Shown: positions 43,388 to 50,967 of the stretch, piece by piece
How the letters are laid out: every line of letters begins with the position of its first letter
Numbering within the stretch: position 1 is the stretch's first letter
NCBI GenBank assembly: GCA_017403985.1
Contig: JAFRDE010000041.1
Span: 18,273 to 82,272 of the forward strand
Reading direction: 5' to 3'
Source: Ruminococcus sp.
Lineage (GTDB): Bacteria > Bacillota > Clostridia > Oscillospirales > Acutalibacteraceae
Length of the DNA stretch: 64,000 nt
Translations under genes and position numbers: made by a program
The notes under the pieces: generated by a model
Database searches by the model: none
Seen by the model: the letters and a program-made list of their open reading frames with translations, nothing else
Told to the model about the DNA's origin: nothing

Positions 43388-44620
43388 TCAGCAGACGTCA
43401 GAATTGCGCTTTCTGATAACAGAACCTTGCGGGATCGGCTTATCGGTCGTCATATACAACCGCTGCATCGGATGCGGCGCCGACGGCACCTCTTCCCCAT
43501 CCTCGTTCATCAGTTTCAGACATCTGACCTCGTAGGAAAAGCCGTCGGGCGGCAGGATATCCAGCGTATCGCCGACAAGGAATTTATTGCGCTGAGTCAC
43601 GACGGCGATATTCTGATCATTACTGCTTTGTTCACATACCGCTACGGCGTTATACCGACGAATGTAGCCGCCTCTGACAGTCTCCTGACCGGGTTCGCCG
43701 TAGAAAAAGCCGGTCGAATAGGCGCGGTGGCTGATCTTTTCGAGCTCCTCGCGGATCCACGGGCTCAGGCGGTAATCCTCGTCGTCAAGATGATCGAAAT
43801 ACTCGTCCATCGCGTGGCGGTAGGCGTTGGTCGTCACGGCGGTGTAGTAATAGGTCTTTGCCCTGCCCTCGATCTTCAGACTGTTGACGCCAGCTTTGAC
43901 CAGCTCGGGGATATGCTCGATCATGCACAGATCGCGCGAGTTGTAAAGATAGGTGCCCTTATCGTCCTCTTCAACAGGGAAATATTCGCCCTCGCGGGTC
44001 TCTTCCATCAAATGATATTTCCATCGGCACGGCTGAGCGCAGTCGCCGCGGTTAGCGTCGCGTCCGGTCATAAAGGACGAGATCAGGCATCTGCCGGAAA
44101 AAGACACGCACATCGCGCCGTGGACAAAGCACTCGATCTCCAGATCATCCGGGATCTTCGCGCGCAGCTCGGCGATCTCCTCGAGGCGCATTTCACGCGC
44201 CAGTACCACGCGCTTCACGCCCATATTGTACCACGCAAGAGCTGACTCATAGTTGATGATGCCGCCCTGCGTGGAGATGTGGCGTTCTACGTCGGGCGCG
44301 TATTTCTTCGCCAGTTCAAACACGCCGAGATCGGCGATGATAAACGCGTCGACGCCGCAACTCTGCGCCTTGCTCAAGAAGTCGGGCATCAGCGGGATAT
44401 CCGCGTTGCGCGGGAGCGTATTGCAGGTCAGATAGACCTTTCTGTGCAATTCATGCGCTTTTTGACACGCAAGCGATAATTCTTCTAAGGAAAAATTCTT
44501 GGAAGCGGTACGCATGCCGAAACTTTTCCCTGCGAGATACACGGCGTCCGCTCCGTAGCGCAACGCCGTGTCAAAACTCTCCGGATCGCCCGCAGGCGAA
44601 AGGATCTCCGGTTTATTCAT
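43388..44620 (-). CDS. U32-family peptidase / tRNA-hydroxylation-type protein
   Basis: 410 residues. PEILSPAGDPESFDTALRYGADAVYLAG at the N-terminus and ECFVHGAMCVSFSGRCLISS in the core are the U32 signatures; several cysteines (C at CVSFSGRC, CAQPCRW) can hold a cluster. Clostridial and Bacillus homologues next to mltG (YrrO-like) are now linked to prephenate-dependent tRNA hydroxylation rather than proteolysis (established knowledge of the family). The ATG at 44620 overlaps the end of mltG by 8 bases, with AAGG upstream. A longer frame from 44737 would be out of frame with mltG over 125 bases and is rejected. Confidence 0.88.
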   Translation of the reverse strand: MNKPEILSPAGDPESFDTALRYGADAVYLAGKSFGMRTASKNFSLEELSLACQKAHELHRKVYLTCNTLPRNADIPLMPDFLSKAQSCGVDAFIIADLGVFELAKKYAPDVERHISTQGGIINYESALAWYNMGVKRVVLAREMRLEEIAELRAKIPDDLEIECFVHGAMCVSFSGRCLISSFMTGRDANRGDCAQPCRWKYHLMEETREGEYFPVEEDDKGTYLYNSRDLCMIEHIPELVKAGVNSLKIEGRAKTYYYTAVTTNAYRHAMDEYFDHLDDEDYRLSPWIREELEKISHRAYSTGFFYGEPGQETVRGGYIRRYNAVAVCEQSSNDQNIAVVTQRNKFLVGDTLDILPPDGFSYEVRCLKLMNEDGEEVPSAPHPMQRLYMTTDKPIPQGSVIRKRNSDVC

Positions 44621-46145
44621 AGTAATAGCCTTCATCGCTGTAACCGTAGTAATCGTAGTAGTAATCGTATCCGTCGTAGATATCGCTGTTGGCGGTCGCG
44701 GTGGAACCGTTGGCGATCGCCTCCAGATACGCCTCATGCTCTTCGTTGGTTACGGAATAGTACGGAGTAGAGCCGTTCTCTACCTTGTCATGACAGAAGT
44801 AGAGATAATCGGTCTCATTCGGCTTGATCGCCGCCTTGATCGCCTCGATACCGGGGTTGCAGACAGGACCGGCAGGCAGACCGTCAAAGGTGTATGTATT
44901 ATAGGTCGACTTGAAGGTCGAGCGGATCGACTCGGGAATATCCGCTTCTTTACGGTAGGGATAATACATCGTACTGTCGCAGTCGAGCTTGGACACATCA
45001 TACTCGGCGCCGTACTTGAGACGGTTATGCAGGATGGACGAGATGACGTACATATCGTCACGGGAAGCTGCTTCAGCCTGAATGATGGAAGCAATGGTGA
45101 GGATCTCATCCAGCGAGTAACCCGTCTCTTCCGCTTCTTCAGCCAGCGTAGACTTTTTAGAGTTGCCGAAATACTTCTCTTTATGGAGCATGATCTTGTT
45201 GTCGAAGTTGTTCAGGAACTTACTGATGACCGACTTCGGCGCTTCGCCGACATAGAACTCATAGGTATCGGGGAACAGATAACCCTCGAGCTTATAGTAA
45301 CGGTCGGAAGCGTTGTTGATGTCCTTCAGGAAGGTGAAATCCTCGTCGAAATAGTTATCGTTGCACAGATCAAGGAACTCCTGGATATCGCTGACAACGC
45401 CCTGCTCATGCAGCAGATCTGCAATCTCGACCACGTTCATACCCTCGGTGATCTGCACCTTTACGATATCGGTGCGGTTCACGTTGCTCTGCAGGAAGTT
45501 GATGATCGCCTCGTAGTCCTTATCGGTCTCGATCTCGAAGTCACCCTGACGGAAGCCCTCTTCGGAAGAGGTAAAGGTCGCGTACATCTTAAAGAAACCG
45601 GGCTGCTTGATCGCGTTCGCACGGTAGAGCGTATTGGCTACTTCGTCCATCGTCGGATCGGCGGGAATGTGGATCATCACCTTCGTCGGGTTATCCTCAC
45701 GTGAGATCGCCATCAGATCATTGATACCGACCAGAAGATACTGGGACAGCACGACCGCCACCAGTACGACCATCGTGATCCATACCAGCTTAAAGATGCG
45801 GCGGTTGCGTTTCGCCTTACCTTTTTCGATCTTCTTTTCTTCCTTCTTCTGCTGCTTGAGCTGCTTTTTGGAATCGCGCTCAATACGCTTTTTGGTATCG
45901 TTATCGGAATAAGAGTTAATCTCTCTGTTTCTCCTGCGGCGGGAACGGGAGGAATCATCCGAACGTTCCGAAGGAGCAGACTCCTCAAACGCCGAAAAGT
46001 CGACAGGCTCCTCGTAGCCGCCGTCGTCGACCGCCTCGCCGCGGATGGCTCTGTGGTCGGCGGAACGCCTGAACTCCTCCATCTTTTTGCGGCGGGTCTC
46101 CTCAATGGAATCTTCAGAAGAATAATTGCGTGGATTATCGCTCAT
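44613..46145 (-). CDS. mltG: Endolytic murein transglycosylase MltG
   Basis: 510 residues. A long cytoplasmic N-terminal part rich in charged residues (1-115, including an Arg/Ser tract near 66-75 and a Lys/Glu coiled stretch 85-113) precedes a single transmembrane helix (117-137) and an extracellular LysM-like/YceG domain. The catalytic glutamate is E358 in IASIIQAEAA; LEGYLFPDTYEF and GLPAGPVCNPG are also typical. It cleaves nascent glycan strands. The C-terminus ends in an unusual Tyr-rich tail. Upstream of U32; GGAG precedes the ATG. Confidence 0.93.
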   Translation of the reverse strand: MSDNPRNYSSEDSIEETRRKKMEEFRRSADHRAIRGEAVDDGGYEEPVDFSAFEESAPSERSDDSSRSRRRRNREINSYSDNDTKKRIERDSKKQLKQQKKEEKKIEKGKAKRNRRIFKLVWITMVVLVAVVLSQYLLVGINDLMAISREDNPTKVMIHIPADPTMDEVANTLYRANAIKQPGFFKMYATFTSSEEGFRQGDFEIETDKDYEAIINFLQSNVNRTDIVKVQITEGMNVVEIADLLHEQGVVSDIQEFLDLCNDNYFDEDFTFLKDINNASDRYYKLEGYLFPDTYEFYVGEAPKSVISKFLNNFDNKIMLHKEKYFGNSKKSTLAEEAEETGYSLDEILTIASIIQAEAASRDDMYVISSILHNRLKYGAEYDVSKLDCDSTMYYPYRKEADIPESIRSTFKSTYNTYTFDGLPAGPVCNPGIEAIKAAIKPNETDYLYFCHDKVENGSTPYYSVTNEEHEAYLEAIANGSTATANSDIYDGYDYYYDYYGYSDEGYYYE

Positions 46146-46190
46146 ATTTCATACTCCAATCTGTGAATCATATGGTTGAAAACTGTCGAT

Positions 46191-46778
46191 TCACTTCATA
46201 TATCGTGTAAAGCTGTCCGTAAAGACAACATCCATTGGTATATCAAAATCAAAGCTGTGTATCACGGGGATGATACTGTCGGAATAACACAGCGCTGCCT
46301 TCTTACCGGGAAAACCGTTCAGAAAGCGGTCATAATAACCGCCGCCGAATCCCAGACGATAGCCGCGCATATCACACGACAGCGCCGGGCAGACACAAAG
46401 CGTCTTTTCATCGGGGTTGATCGATTCACAGCTTTCGTTCGGTTCCATAATACCGTATCGACCGGGAACAAGATCGGACACGGAAGCAATACGCCGAAAG
46501 ATCATCTGATGTTCATCCGTACATACCGGCAGTCCGACAGACTTGCCGTTCGCAAAAGCTGCGTTCAATATCATCGACGTCGCGATCTCATGACGGCGTG
46601 CCATATACAGCAAAACCGTATCGGCGGCGCGGTATTCGCGGCTCAGCAGCAGACGTATCTGTATCTCTGTATCAAGGTCATCCTTGCGCTTTTCATTCTC
46701 ACAAAGCAGCCTGCGCTGTTCGAGGAAGTATTCGCGCAGATACGGCTTCTCAGCGGAAGCGGGCTTCGTCTTGCTCAT
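46191..46778 (-). CDS. 5-formyltetrahydrofolate cyclo-ligase
   Basis: 195 residues. ATP-dependent conversion of 5-formyl-THF to 5,10-methenyl-THF. The N-terminal YLREYFLEQRR, the central LPVCTDEHQMIFRRI and the C-terminal GYRLGFGGGYYDRFL are the family hallmarks. The ATG at 46778 overlaps the DJ-1 gene stop (ATGA), indicating coupling; a GTG at 46784 is the alternative. SD not evident. Confidence 0.92.
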   Translation of the reverse strand: MSKTKPASAEKPYLREYFLEQRRLLCENEKRKDDLDTEIQIRLLLSREYRAADTVLLYMARRHEIATSMILNAAFANGKSVGLPVCTDEHQMIFRRIASVSDLVPGRYGIMEPNESCESINPDEKTLCVCPALSCDMRGYRLGFGGGYYDRFLNGFPGKKAALCYSDSIIPVIHSFDFDIPMDVVFTDSFTRYMK

Positions 46779-47317
46779 CGACACTGCATGGACGACGCGA
46801 CGCGCTCGGCAGTCTGTTCATCAAGCGCCTGAGCGGTGATCGCCAAGCCGAAATCCAGCGCGCATCCGGCGCCCTTCGAGGTAATGACCTTTCCGTCGAC
46901 GACGACCTTTTCTCCGGTGACCTCGGCGCCCTTGAGCTCATCTTCAAAGCCCGGGAAGCAGGTCGCTTTCTTTCCATCGACAATACCCAAGCGGCCTAAA
47001 ATCATCGGAGCGGCACAGATCGCGCAAACATACAGACCGTTATCATTCGCAAAGTTCACCGCATCCAAAACGCCCTGTGAGGCGTACAGATTCTTGACGC
47101 CCGGCATACCGCCCGGCAGGATCACGCCTTCCATATCCGAACCGCAGACAAATTCATCGATCGTGATATCGGCAGTCACGGGAATCTTGTGCGAGCCGAT
47201 GATCACTTTGCCGCCGACGCCCACGGTCGTGACGCCGATACCGGCACGGCGCAGGATATCAACGGGCGCTAACGCTTCTGTCTCTTCAAATCCTTGGGCT
47301 AAAAAACAATAGAACAT
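46775..47317 (-). CDS. DJ-1/PfpI family protein
   Basis: 180 residues. FYCFLAQGFEETEALAPVDILRRAG at the N-terminus and VCAICAAPMILGRLGI, with the nucleophile-elbow cysteine, mark the DJ-1 subgroup (YajL/ThiJ-like chaperone/glyoxalase). VILPGGMPG matches the conserved glutamate-glycine region. ATG at 47317 has GGAGG at 6 bases. It lies in the tmk operon, 20 bases after tmk. Confidence 0.9.
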   Translation of the reverse strand: MFYCFLAQGFEETEALAPVDILRRAGIGVTTVGVGGKVIIGSHKIPVTADITIDEFVCGSDMEGVILPGGMPGVKNLYASQGVLDAVNFANDNGLYVCAICAAPMILGRLGIVDGKKATCFPGFEDELKGAEVTGEKVVVDGKVITSKGAGCALDFGLAITAQALDEQTAERVASSMQCR

Positions 47318-47337
47318 GGTTTTCCTCCATTGAATAA

Positions 47338-48012
47338 TCAATTATTTAACGTAACCAGCGAATAGATGCTGTCGCAGATATCCTCGATCGTCCGCATTTC
47401 GCCGCCCTGTGTGCAATCGATCCGCACCCATCCGAGGTGCTCGATCGCGTACACGGCGGAGTTGCGGCAGCGCATCAGATAGGCGAAATCGCGCTCATGG
47501 ATATCTTTCTTGCTCTCGTCGCCCTGATATCTGCCGTAGATCAGCTTCTGGCTGATGGCGGGATCGACGTCAAGGAAAATCACCATATCAGGAGCTGGCA
47601 GCTCGAGGCGATTATACTCAAAATCAAAGAGCCATTCGATGTAGCCGTCGCGCTCGGATTCGGGGATCTTCGCCATCTGGTGGATGATGTTCGAGGTGGT
47701 GTAACGGTCGGCGATGATATAATCGTATTCATCAAGATCACTGCGCCATGTGTTGATATAGGACGCGACGCGGTCGACCGCGTAGAACGACGAGGCGGCA
47801 TAGGCGTTAACGTCGTCGGGACTGCTGCCGAGCTGTCCGCCGAGATACATCTTCACCAGCGCCGAAGAATCGCTTTTGTAATCGGGAAAGCTGATGGTAC
47901 GCGCCTTATAGCCGTTTTCATTCAACCGCTGCGCGAGGCGCTTGGTCTGGGTCGCCTTGCCGGAGCCGTCCAGCCCGTCGATCACGATCAGCTTACATTT
48001 ATTCTGTGCCAT
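47338..48012 (-). CDS. tmk: Thymidylate kinase
   Basis: 224 residues. The P-loop is GLDGSGKATQTKRL; the usual GIDGSGKST has Ala in place of Ser here. FPDY, AYAASSFYAVDR with the DR motif and DRYTTSNIIHQ follow. Converts dTMP to dTDP. ATG at 48012 is preceded by GAGAG; a GTG at 48018 is possible. First gene of tmk-DJ-1-cyclo-ligase. Confidence 0.92.
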   Translation of the reverse strand: MAQNKCKLIVIDGLDGSGKATQTKRLAQRLNENGYKARTISFPDYKSDSSALVKMYLGGQLGSSPDDVNAYAASSFYAVDRVASYINTWRSDLDEYDYIIADRYTTSNIIHQMAKIPESERDGYIEWLFDFEYNRLELPAPDMVIFLDVDPAISQKLIYGRYQGDESKKDIHERDFAYLMRCRNSAVYAIEHLGWVRIDCTQGGEMRTIEDICDSIYSLVTLNN

Positions 48013-48185
48013 ATTCACTCTCTTTACTTATGCTTATGCAGATTTATGAAAAAACATAGTATCGATAACAAAAGCAAAAGCACATACTTTCCTTTTTAAT
48101 CCTTTATATTGTATCATATCTGACAGGATTATTCAATATCAAGTTTGTAACATATCTATGAATTCGACAGCCAAAATATAGCAAA

Positions 48186-48343
48186 AAAGCCCCGAAAAAT
48201 CGCATTGTCATTAAGTTAAGGAAGGCTCCTTTTGGGAAAAGGAGCTGTCGCCCGTTGGCGACTGAGGAATTGTATCAATTGACCGAGCGTCAGCGAGATA
48301 CTTTTTCCTTAACTTAATAATAATTTCGAAAAATCGAGGCTTT
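48186..48343 (-). terminator. azlCD terminator split by an insertion
   Basis: AAAAGCCTCGA (minus strand, 48333-48343) begins 5 bases after the azlD stop; its partner TCGGGGCTTTTTT is at 48186-48197. With one copy of CGAAAAATCG removed together with the inserted 124 bases, they form a perfect-looking 11-bp stem, TTTT loop and T6 tail (one G-T pair). The insertion now separates the arms by more than 130 bases. Confidence 0.75.
48203..48326. mobile_element. 124-bp MITE-like element carrying a family A hairpin
   Basis: Near-terminal inverted repeats ATTAAGTTAAGGAA (48210-48223) and TTCCTTAACTTAAT (48305-48318) enclose the family A hairpin and GACCGAGCGTCAGCG. A 10-bp direct repeat CGAAAAATCG flanks it (48193-48202, 48327-48336), consistent with a target-site duplication. 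No coding capacity. Confidence 0.75.
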
Positions 48344-48347
48344 TATA

Positions 48348-48656
48348 TTATATAATACCCATGATCAGCATGGTGACGAAGGCTCCCGCCGAGCTTGACA
48401 GCGCGACAACGATCAGCGGCAGGTTGAAATACGCCAGTACGAGCGCGATCACCGTGCCCACAACGGAGCTTACCGTATCGCCTGTTGCGTAGAAGATCGC
48501 GGGAAAAGTCATCGCCGACAAAACGGCGAACGGGATGTAATACAGCACGGAATTGATGAAGCGGGACTTGATCTTTCCTCGTACCGCGGCAAAGGGGATC
48601 ATACGGATCAGATAGGTCGTCACCGCCATCACGGCGATATAGATAACGATACTCAT
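48348..48656 (-). CDS. azlD: AzlD-family branched-chain amino acid transport protein
   Basis: 102 residues, four hydrophobic segments. YIAVMAVTTYLIRMIPFAAV and the central NSVLYYIPFAVLSAMTFPAI match AzlD, the small partner of AzlC. Exports branched-chain amino acids or analogues. Its ATG overlaps the azlC stop (4 bases). The operon terminator lies just downstream and is split by an insertion. Confidence 0.9.
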   Translation of the reverse strand: MSIVIYIAVMAVTTYLIRMIPFAAVRGKIKSRFINSVLYYIPFAVLSAMTFPAIFYATGDTVSSVVGTVIALVLAYFNLPLIVVALSSSAGAFVTMLIMGII

Positions 48657-49366
48657 TCCGCAGCCTCCCCTCTCTCCTCAACGGCCACCGGAAAAAGCAG
48701 CGCTCCCGCGACGGAGGCGATCACCCCTGCGATGATGATAGCGAAGCCGCCGGTGATCATCGGCAAGAGATAATGCATGACCACGCTCAGCGCCGCGGCG
48801 ATCAGGATAACGAACAGCACCTTATGATTCTTTTTCGCGGGCGGGATGATGATAGCGATGAACATCCCGTAAAGCATCAGCGACAGCGCCGCCGTCACCG
48901 AAGCGGGCATGATATCACCCGCGACCGCGCCTAAGAGCGTACCCGTGCTCCACCCTAAAAACGGCGTCAATATCAAGCCGTACATATAGGCGGGCTTCAG
49001 CGGCTCCGGCTGTGACGACGCGACCGCGAAGATCTCATCCGTCACGCCGTAGGCGACGAACAGACGATGCATCAGGTTGAAGGACGGATCGAGCTTCTGG
49101 CTCAGGCTCAGACTCATCAGCGAATAACGCAGGTTGATGACGAGCTGACAGAGGATCATCTCGATCAGCGAACCGCCGGCAGCGATGATCTCAACGCCTG
49201 CGACCTGTCCCGCAGAGGTCAAGTTCGTGACCGAGATACCGACCGCCGCCAGTATTGAAATATTCAGTTGGATACACAGTACGCCAAAGCCGAACGAGAC
49301 GGAAAGATAGCCCAGCATGATCGGAATACCGTGCCGCATCCCCTTGACAAATAGTTGTTTCTTCAT
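48653..49366 (-). CDS. azlC: AzlC-family branched-chain amino acid transport protein
   Basis: 237 residues, about seven hydrophobic segments. GMRHGIPIMLGYLSVSFGFGVL at the N-terminus and LRYSLMSLSLSQKL in the middle are typical of AzlC. Forms the larger part of the AzlCD exporter. No clear SD is visible before the ATG at 49366. Confidence 0.9.
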   Translation of the reverse strand: MKKQLFVKGMRHGIPIMLGYLSVSFGFGVLCIQLNISILAAVGISVTNLTSAGQVAGVEIIAAGGSLIEMILCQLVINLRYSLMSLSLSQKLDPSFNLMHRLFVAYGVTDEIFAVASSQPEPLKPAYMYGLILTPFLGWSTGTLLGAVAGDIMPASVTAALSLMLYGMFIAIIIPPAKKNHKVLFVILIAAALSVVMHYLLPMITGGFAIIIAGVIASVAGALLFPVAVEERGEAAE

Positions 49367-49430
49367 TTTATCATTTATAAGTCGTAGATTTAACAGTTAA
49401 CATATAGATATTCTGATTTTTGCGCTCTTA

Positions 49431-49439
49431 AGTATATCA
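49431..49439 (-). promoter_or_regulatory. Extended -10 promoter candidate of azlCD
   Basis: TGATATACT (extended -10) on the minus strand about 65 bases before azlC; -35 is poor. Confidence 0.35.
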
Positions 49440-49749
49440 TATCAATTCAAAAAAATAAATCCCTAATTCATAAAATTAATTCTCTTTGATCATGTTTGAT
49501 ATATCTAAGAATTGATACAGCGCGCCCAGAAGTTTGCTCATTCTGTCGGTTGACACCTGCCTCGTCTTCGGAGCGTCACCTCCTGCCTTGCCGTCTATCT
49601 ACGCTCTCCTTAAAAATGCCATACTATGGCATTTTTACCTTCGGCTCTTCGCGCGGCTTGAGCCTCGGCACAGTCGCCTTCGAATCCCTTTTGCCTCGCT
49701 GTTCGGTTAAATGAAACAGCGGCACCCTTATGGGTACCGCTGTTTCATA
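49440..49749. other. Structured non-coding region downstream of tRNA-Arg
   Basis: About 310 bases without a gene. It contains a perfect hairpin AAAAATGCCATA/TATGGCATTTTT (49612-49636), a long hairpin ATGAAACAGCGG/CCGCTGTTTCAT with inner ACCC/GGGT (49711-49748), three CGAGGC motifs (minus strand), and a 15-base copy in inverse orientation of the tRNA-Arg 3' region (49679-49693). An open frame at 49496-49714 has no recognisable product. Confidence 0.6.
49711..49748 (-). terminator. Terminator-like hairpin after tRNA-Arg
   Basis: 12-bp outer stem and 4-bp inner stem, beginning 2 bases after the encoded CCA. The U tract is weak (TTTCATTT), so processing or partial termination is possible. Confidence 0.65.
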
Positions 49750-49826
49750 TGGCGCGCCAAAAGGGATTCGAACCCCCGACCTTTCGCTTAGGAGGCGAAC
49801 GCTCTATCCTACTGAGCTATTGGCGC
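49750..49826 (-). tRNA. tRNA-Arg (anticodon CCT)
   Basis: Full cloverleaf, acceptor GCGCCAA/TTGGCGC, anticodon loop CTCCTAA, T-loop GTTCGAATC, encoded CCA at 49750-49752. Confidence 0.97.
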
Positions 49827-49887
49827 ATCTGCCTGATTATTGTATCGTAAAACCGCAGGCTTGTCAAGCGCGGATTAGCTCTTCATC

Positions 49888-50388
49888 TTAAGCTGTAAAA
49901 AGTAGTATCTCCGCCCATTCATCATACAGCCTGTCCATATTAAAGGCAGCGTTCGCGGGACTGGTGGAGGGCAGCTTGACCGCCTCGATACCCGTCAAAG
50001 GATAGATATATTTCATATAGAGCTTATGCGAGGCCGCGCCGTTGCAGAAGATCTTCTCGACCTTGCTGTTATCGAGAATCACGGAAAGATCGTTCGGTAC
50101 AACATCCCTGATCGAGCTGTCGGAGGATCCGGTGATCGTACAGGAATGAATCGTGTCCCACATCGCGATATGATGACGGAGGACAAGCGCTTTCTTATCC
50201 TCGACCGTCGTCGGCACAGGCTCGTCAAAAAGACGCGCGATCAGCTTCCAGTAGCGGTTCTGCGGATGTCCGTAAAAGAACATCGCCTCACGCGATTTGA
50301 CGGACGGGAACGAACCGAGAATCAATATTTTACTGTTCTCGTCAAAAAGCGGCGGGATGGGATGGATGATTTTCAAAGTTTCACTCAT
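49888..50388 (-). CDS. DNA-deoxyinosine/uracil-type glycosylase (UDG superfamily)
   Basis: 166 residues. LILGSFPSVKSREAMFFYGHPQNRYWK near the N-terminus is the signature of the UDG family 6 (hypoxanthine-DNA glycosylase) type; a distal FCNGAASHKLY and LPSTSPANA segment matches motif 2 of that group. It removes deaminated bases in DNA repair. ATG at 50388 has only a weak SD; a frame opening at 50427 includes the tRNA-Cys terminator and is rejected. Located between tRNA-Cys and tRNA-Arg. Confidence 0.85.
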   Translation of the reverse strand: MSETLKIIHPIPPLFDENSKILILGSFPSVKSREAMFFYGHPQNRYWKLIARLFDEPVPTTVEDKKALVLRHHIAMWDTIHSCTITGSSDSSIRDVVPNDLSVILDNSKVEKIFCNGAASHKLYMKYIYPLTGIEAVKLPSTSPANAAFNMDRLYDEWAEILLFTA

Positions 50389-50417
50389 AACCAAAATAAC
50401 TAAACAAAAATAATTGT

Positions 50418-50441
50418 GCCCCGACACATATGTATCGGGGC
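50418..50441 (-). terminator. Terminator after tRNA-Cys
   Basis: GCCCCGA / TCGGGGC stem with an AT-rich loop, then ACAATTATTTTTG on the minus strand. Confidence 0.8.
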
Positions 50442-50444
50442 GTT

Positions 50445-50519
50445 TGGAGGCGACACCCGGAATCGAACCGGGGAATCAGAGTTTTGCAGACTCGTGCCTT
50501 ACCGCTTGGCTATGTCGCC
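50445..50519 (-). tRNA. tRNA-Cys (anticodon GCA)
   Basis: Acceptor GGCGACA/TGTCGCC, anticodon loop CTGCAAA, discriminator U typical of tRNA-Cys, encoded CCA. Confidence 0.97.
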
Positions 50520-50528
50520 GTTTATGTA

Positions 50529-50558
50529 AAAAGGACTTAAGCGGTGTTAAGTCCTTTT
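50529..50558 (-). terminator. Terminator between tRNA-Gly and tRNA-Cys
   Basis: AAAAGGACTTAA / TTAAGTCCTTTT, 12-bp perfect stem, followed by TTACATAAAC; suggests the Val-Asp-Phe-Gly transcript ends here. Confidence 0.85.
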
Positions 50559-50566
50559 CACGTCTA

Positions 50567-50642
50567 TGGAGCGGATGACGGGGCTCGAACCCGCTACCTC
50601 CACCTTGGCAAGGTGGCGCTCTACCAGATGAGCTACATCCGC
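50567..50642 (-). tRNA. tRNA-Gly (anticodon GCC)
   Basis: Acceptor GCGGATG/CATCCGC, anticodon loop TTGCCAA, T-loop GTTCGAGCC, encoded CCA. Confidence 0.97.
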
Positions 50643-50648
50643 AAATAT

Positions 50649-50724
50649 TGGTGCCTCCGGACGGAATCGAACCATCGACACGGGGATTTTCAGTCCCCTG
50701 CTCTACCAACTGAGCTACAGAGGC
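50649..50724 (-). tRNA. tRNA-Phe (anticodon GAA)
   Basis: Acceptor GCCTCTG/CGGAGGC (one G-U), anticodon loop CTGAAAA, discriminator A, encoded CCA. Confidence 0.97.
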
Positions 50725-50729
50725 AAAAG

Positions 50730-50806
50730 TGGCGACCCGGAACGGGCTCGAACCGTCGACCTCTAGCGTGACAGGCTAGCGTTCTAACCAACTGAACTAC
50801 CGGGCC
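50730..50806 (-). tRNA. tRNA-Asp (anticodon GTC)
   Basis: Acceptor GGCCCGG/CCGGGTC (one G-U), anticodon loop CTGTCAC, discriminator G, encoded CCA. Confidence 0.97.
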
Positions 50807-50812
50807 GTGTTT

Positions 50813-50888
50813 TGGTGGGAACAACAGGGCTCGAACCTGTGACCCCCTGCTTGTAAGGCAGGTGCTCTCCCAGCTGAGCTATGCTCCC
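50813..50888 (-). tRNA. tRNA-Val (anticodon TAC)
   Basis: Acceptor GGGAGCA/TGTTCCC, anticodon loop CTTACAA, discriminator A, encoded CCA. First gene of the tRNA cluster. Confidence 0.97.
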
Positions 50889-50967
50889 TTGCCGTTCGCC
50901 TCTTCATTTGCGACTTGTATATAATACTATATCCTGATAAAAAAGTCAAGGGTTTTTTTGAACTTTT

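Noticed and set aside
44620-44737. Longer start for the U32 protein at 44737
   Set aside because: Would overlap mltG by 125 bases and add an Arg/Thr-rich stretch; the ATG at 44620 has an SD and begins at the conserved motif.
49496-49714. 72-residue frame downstream of tRNA-Arg
   Set aside because: Overlaps structured non-coding DNA and a tRNA-like segment; no SD or family pattern.
50388-50427. Earlier start of the DNA glycosylase at 50427
   Set aside because: Would place the start inside the tRNA-Cys terminator region.
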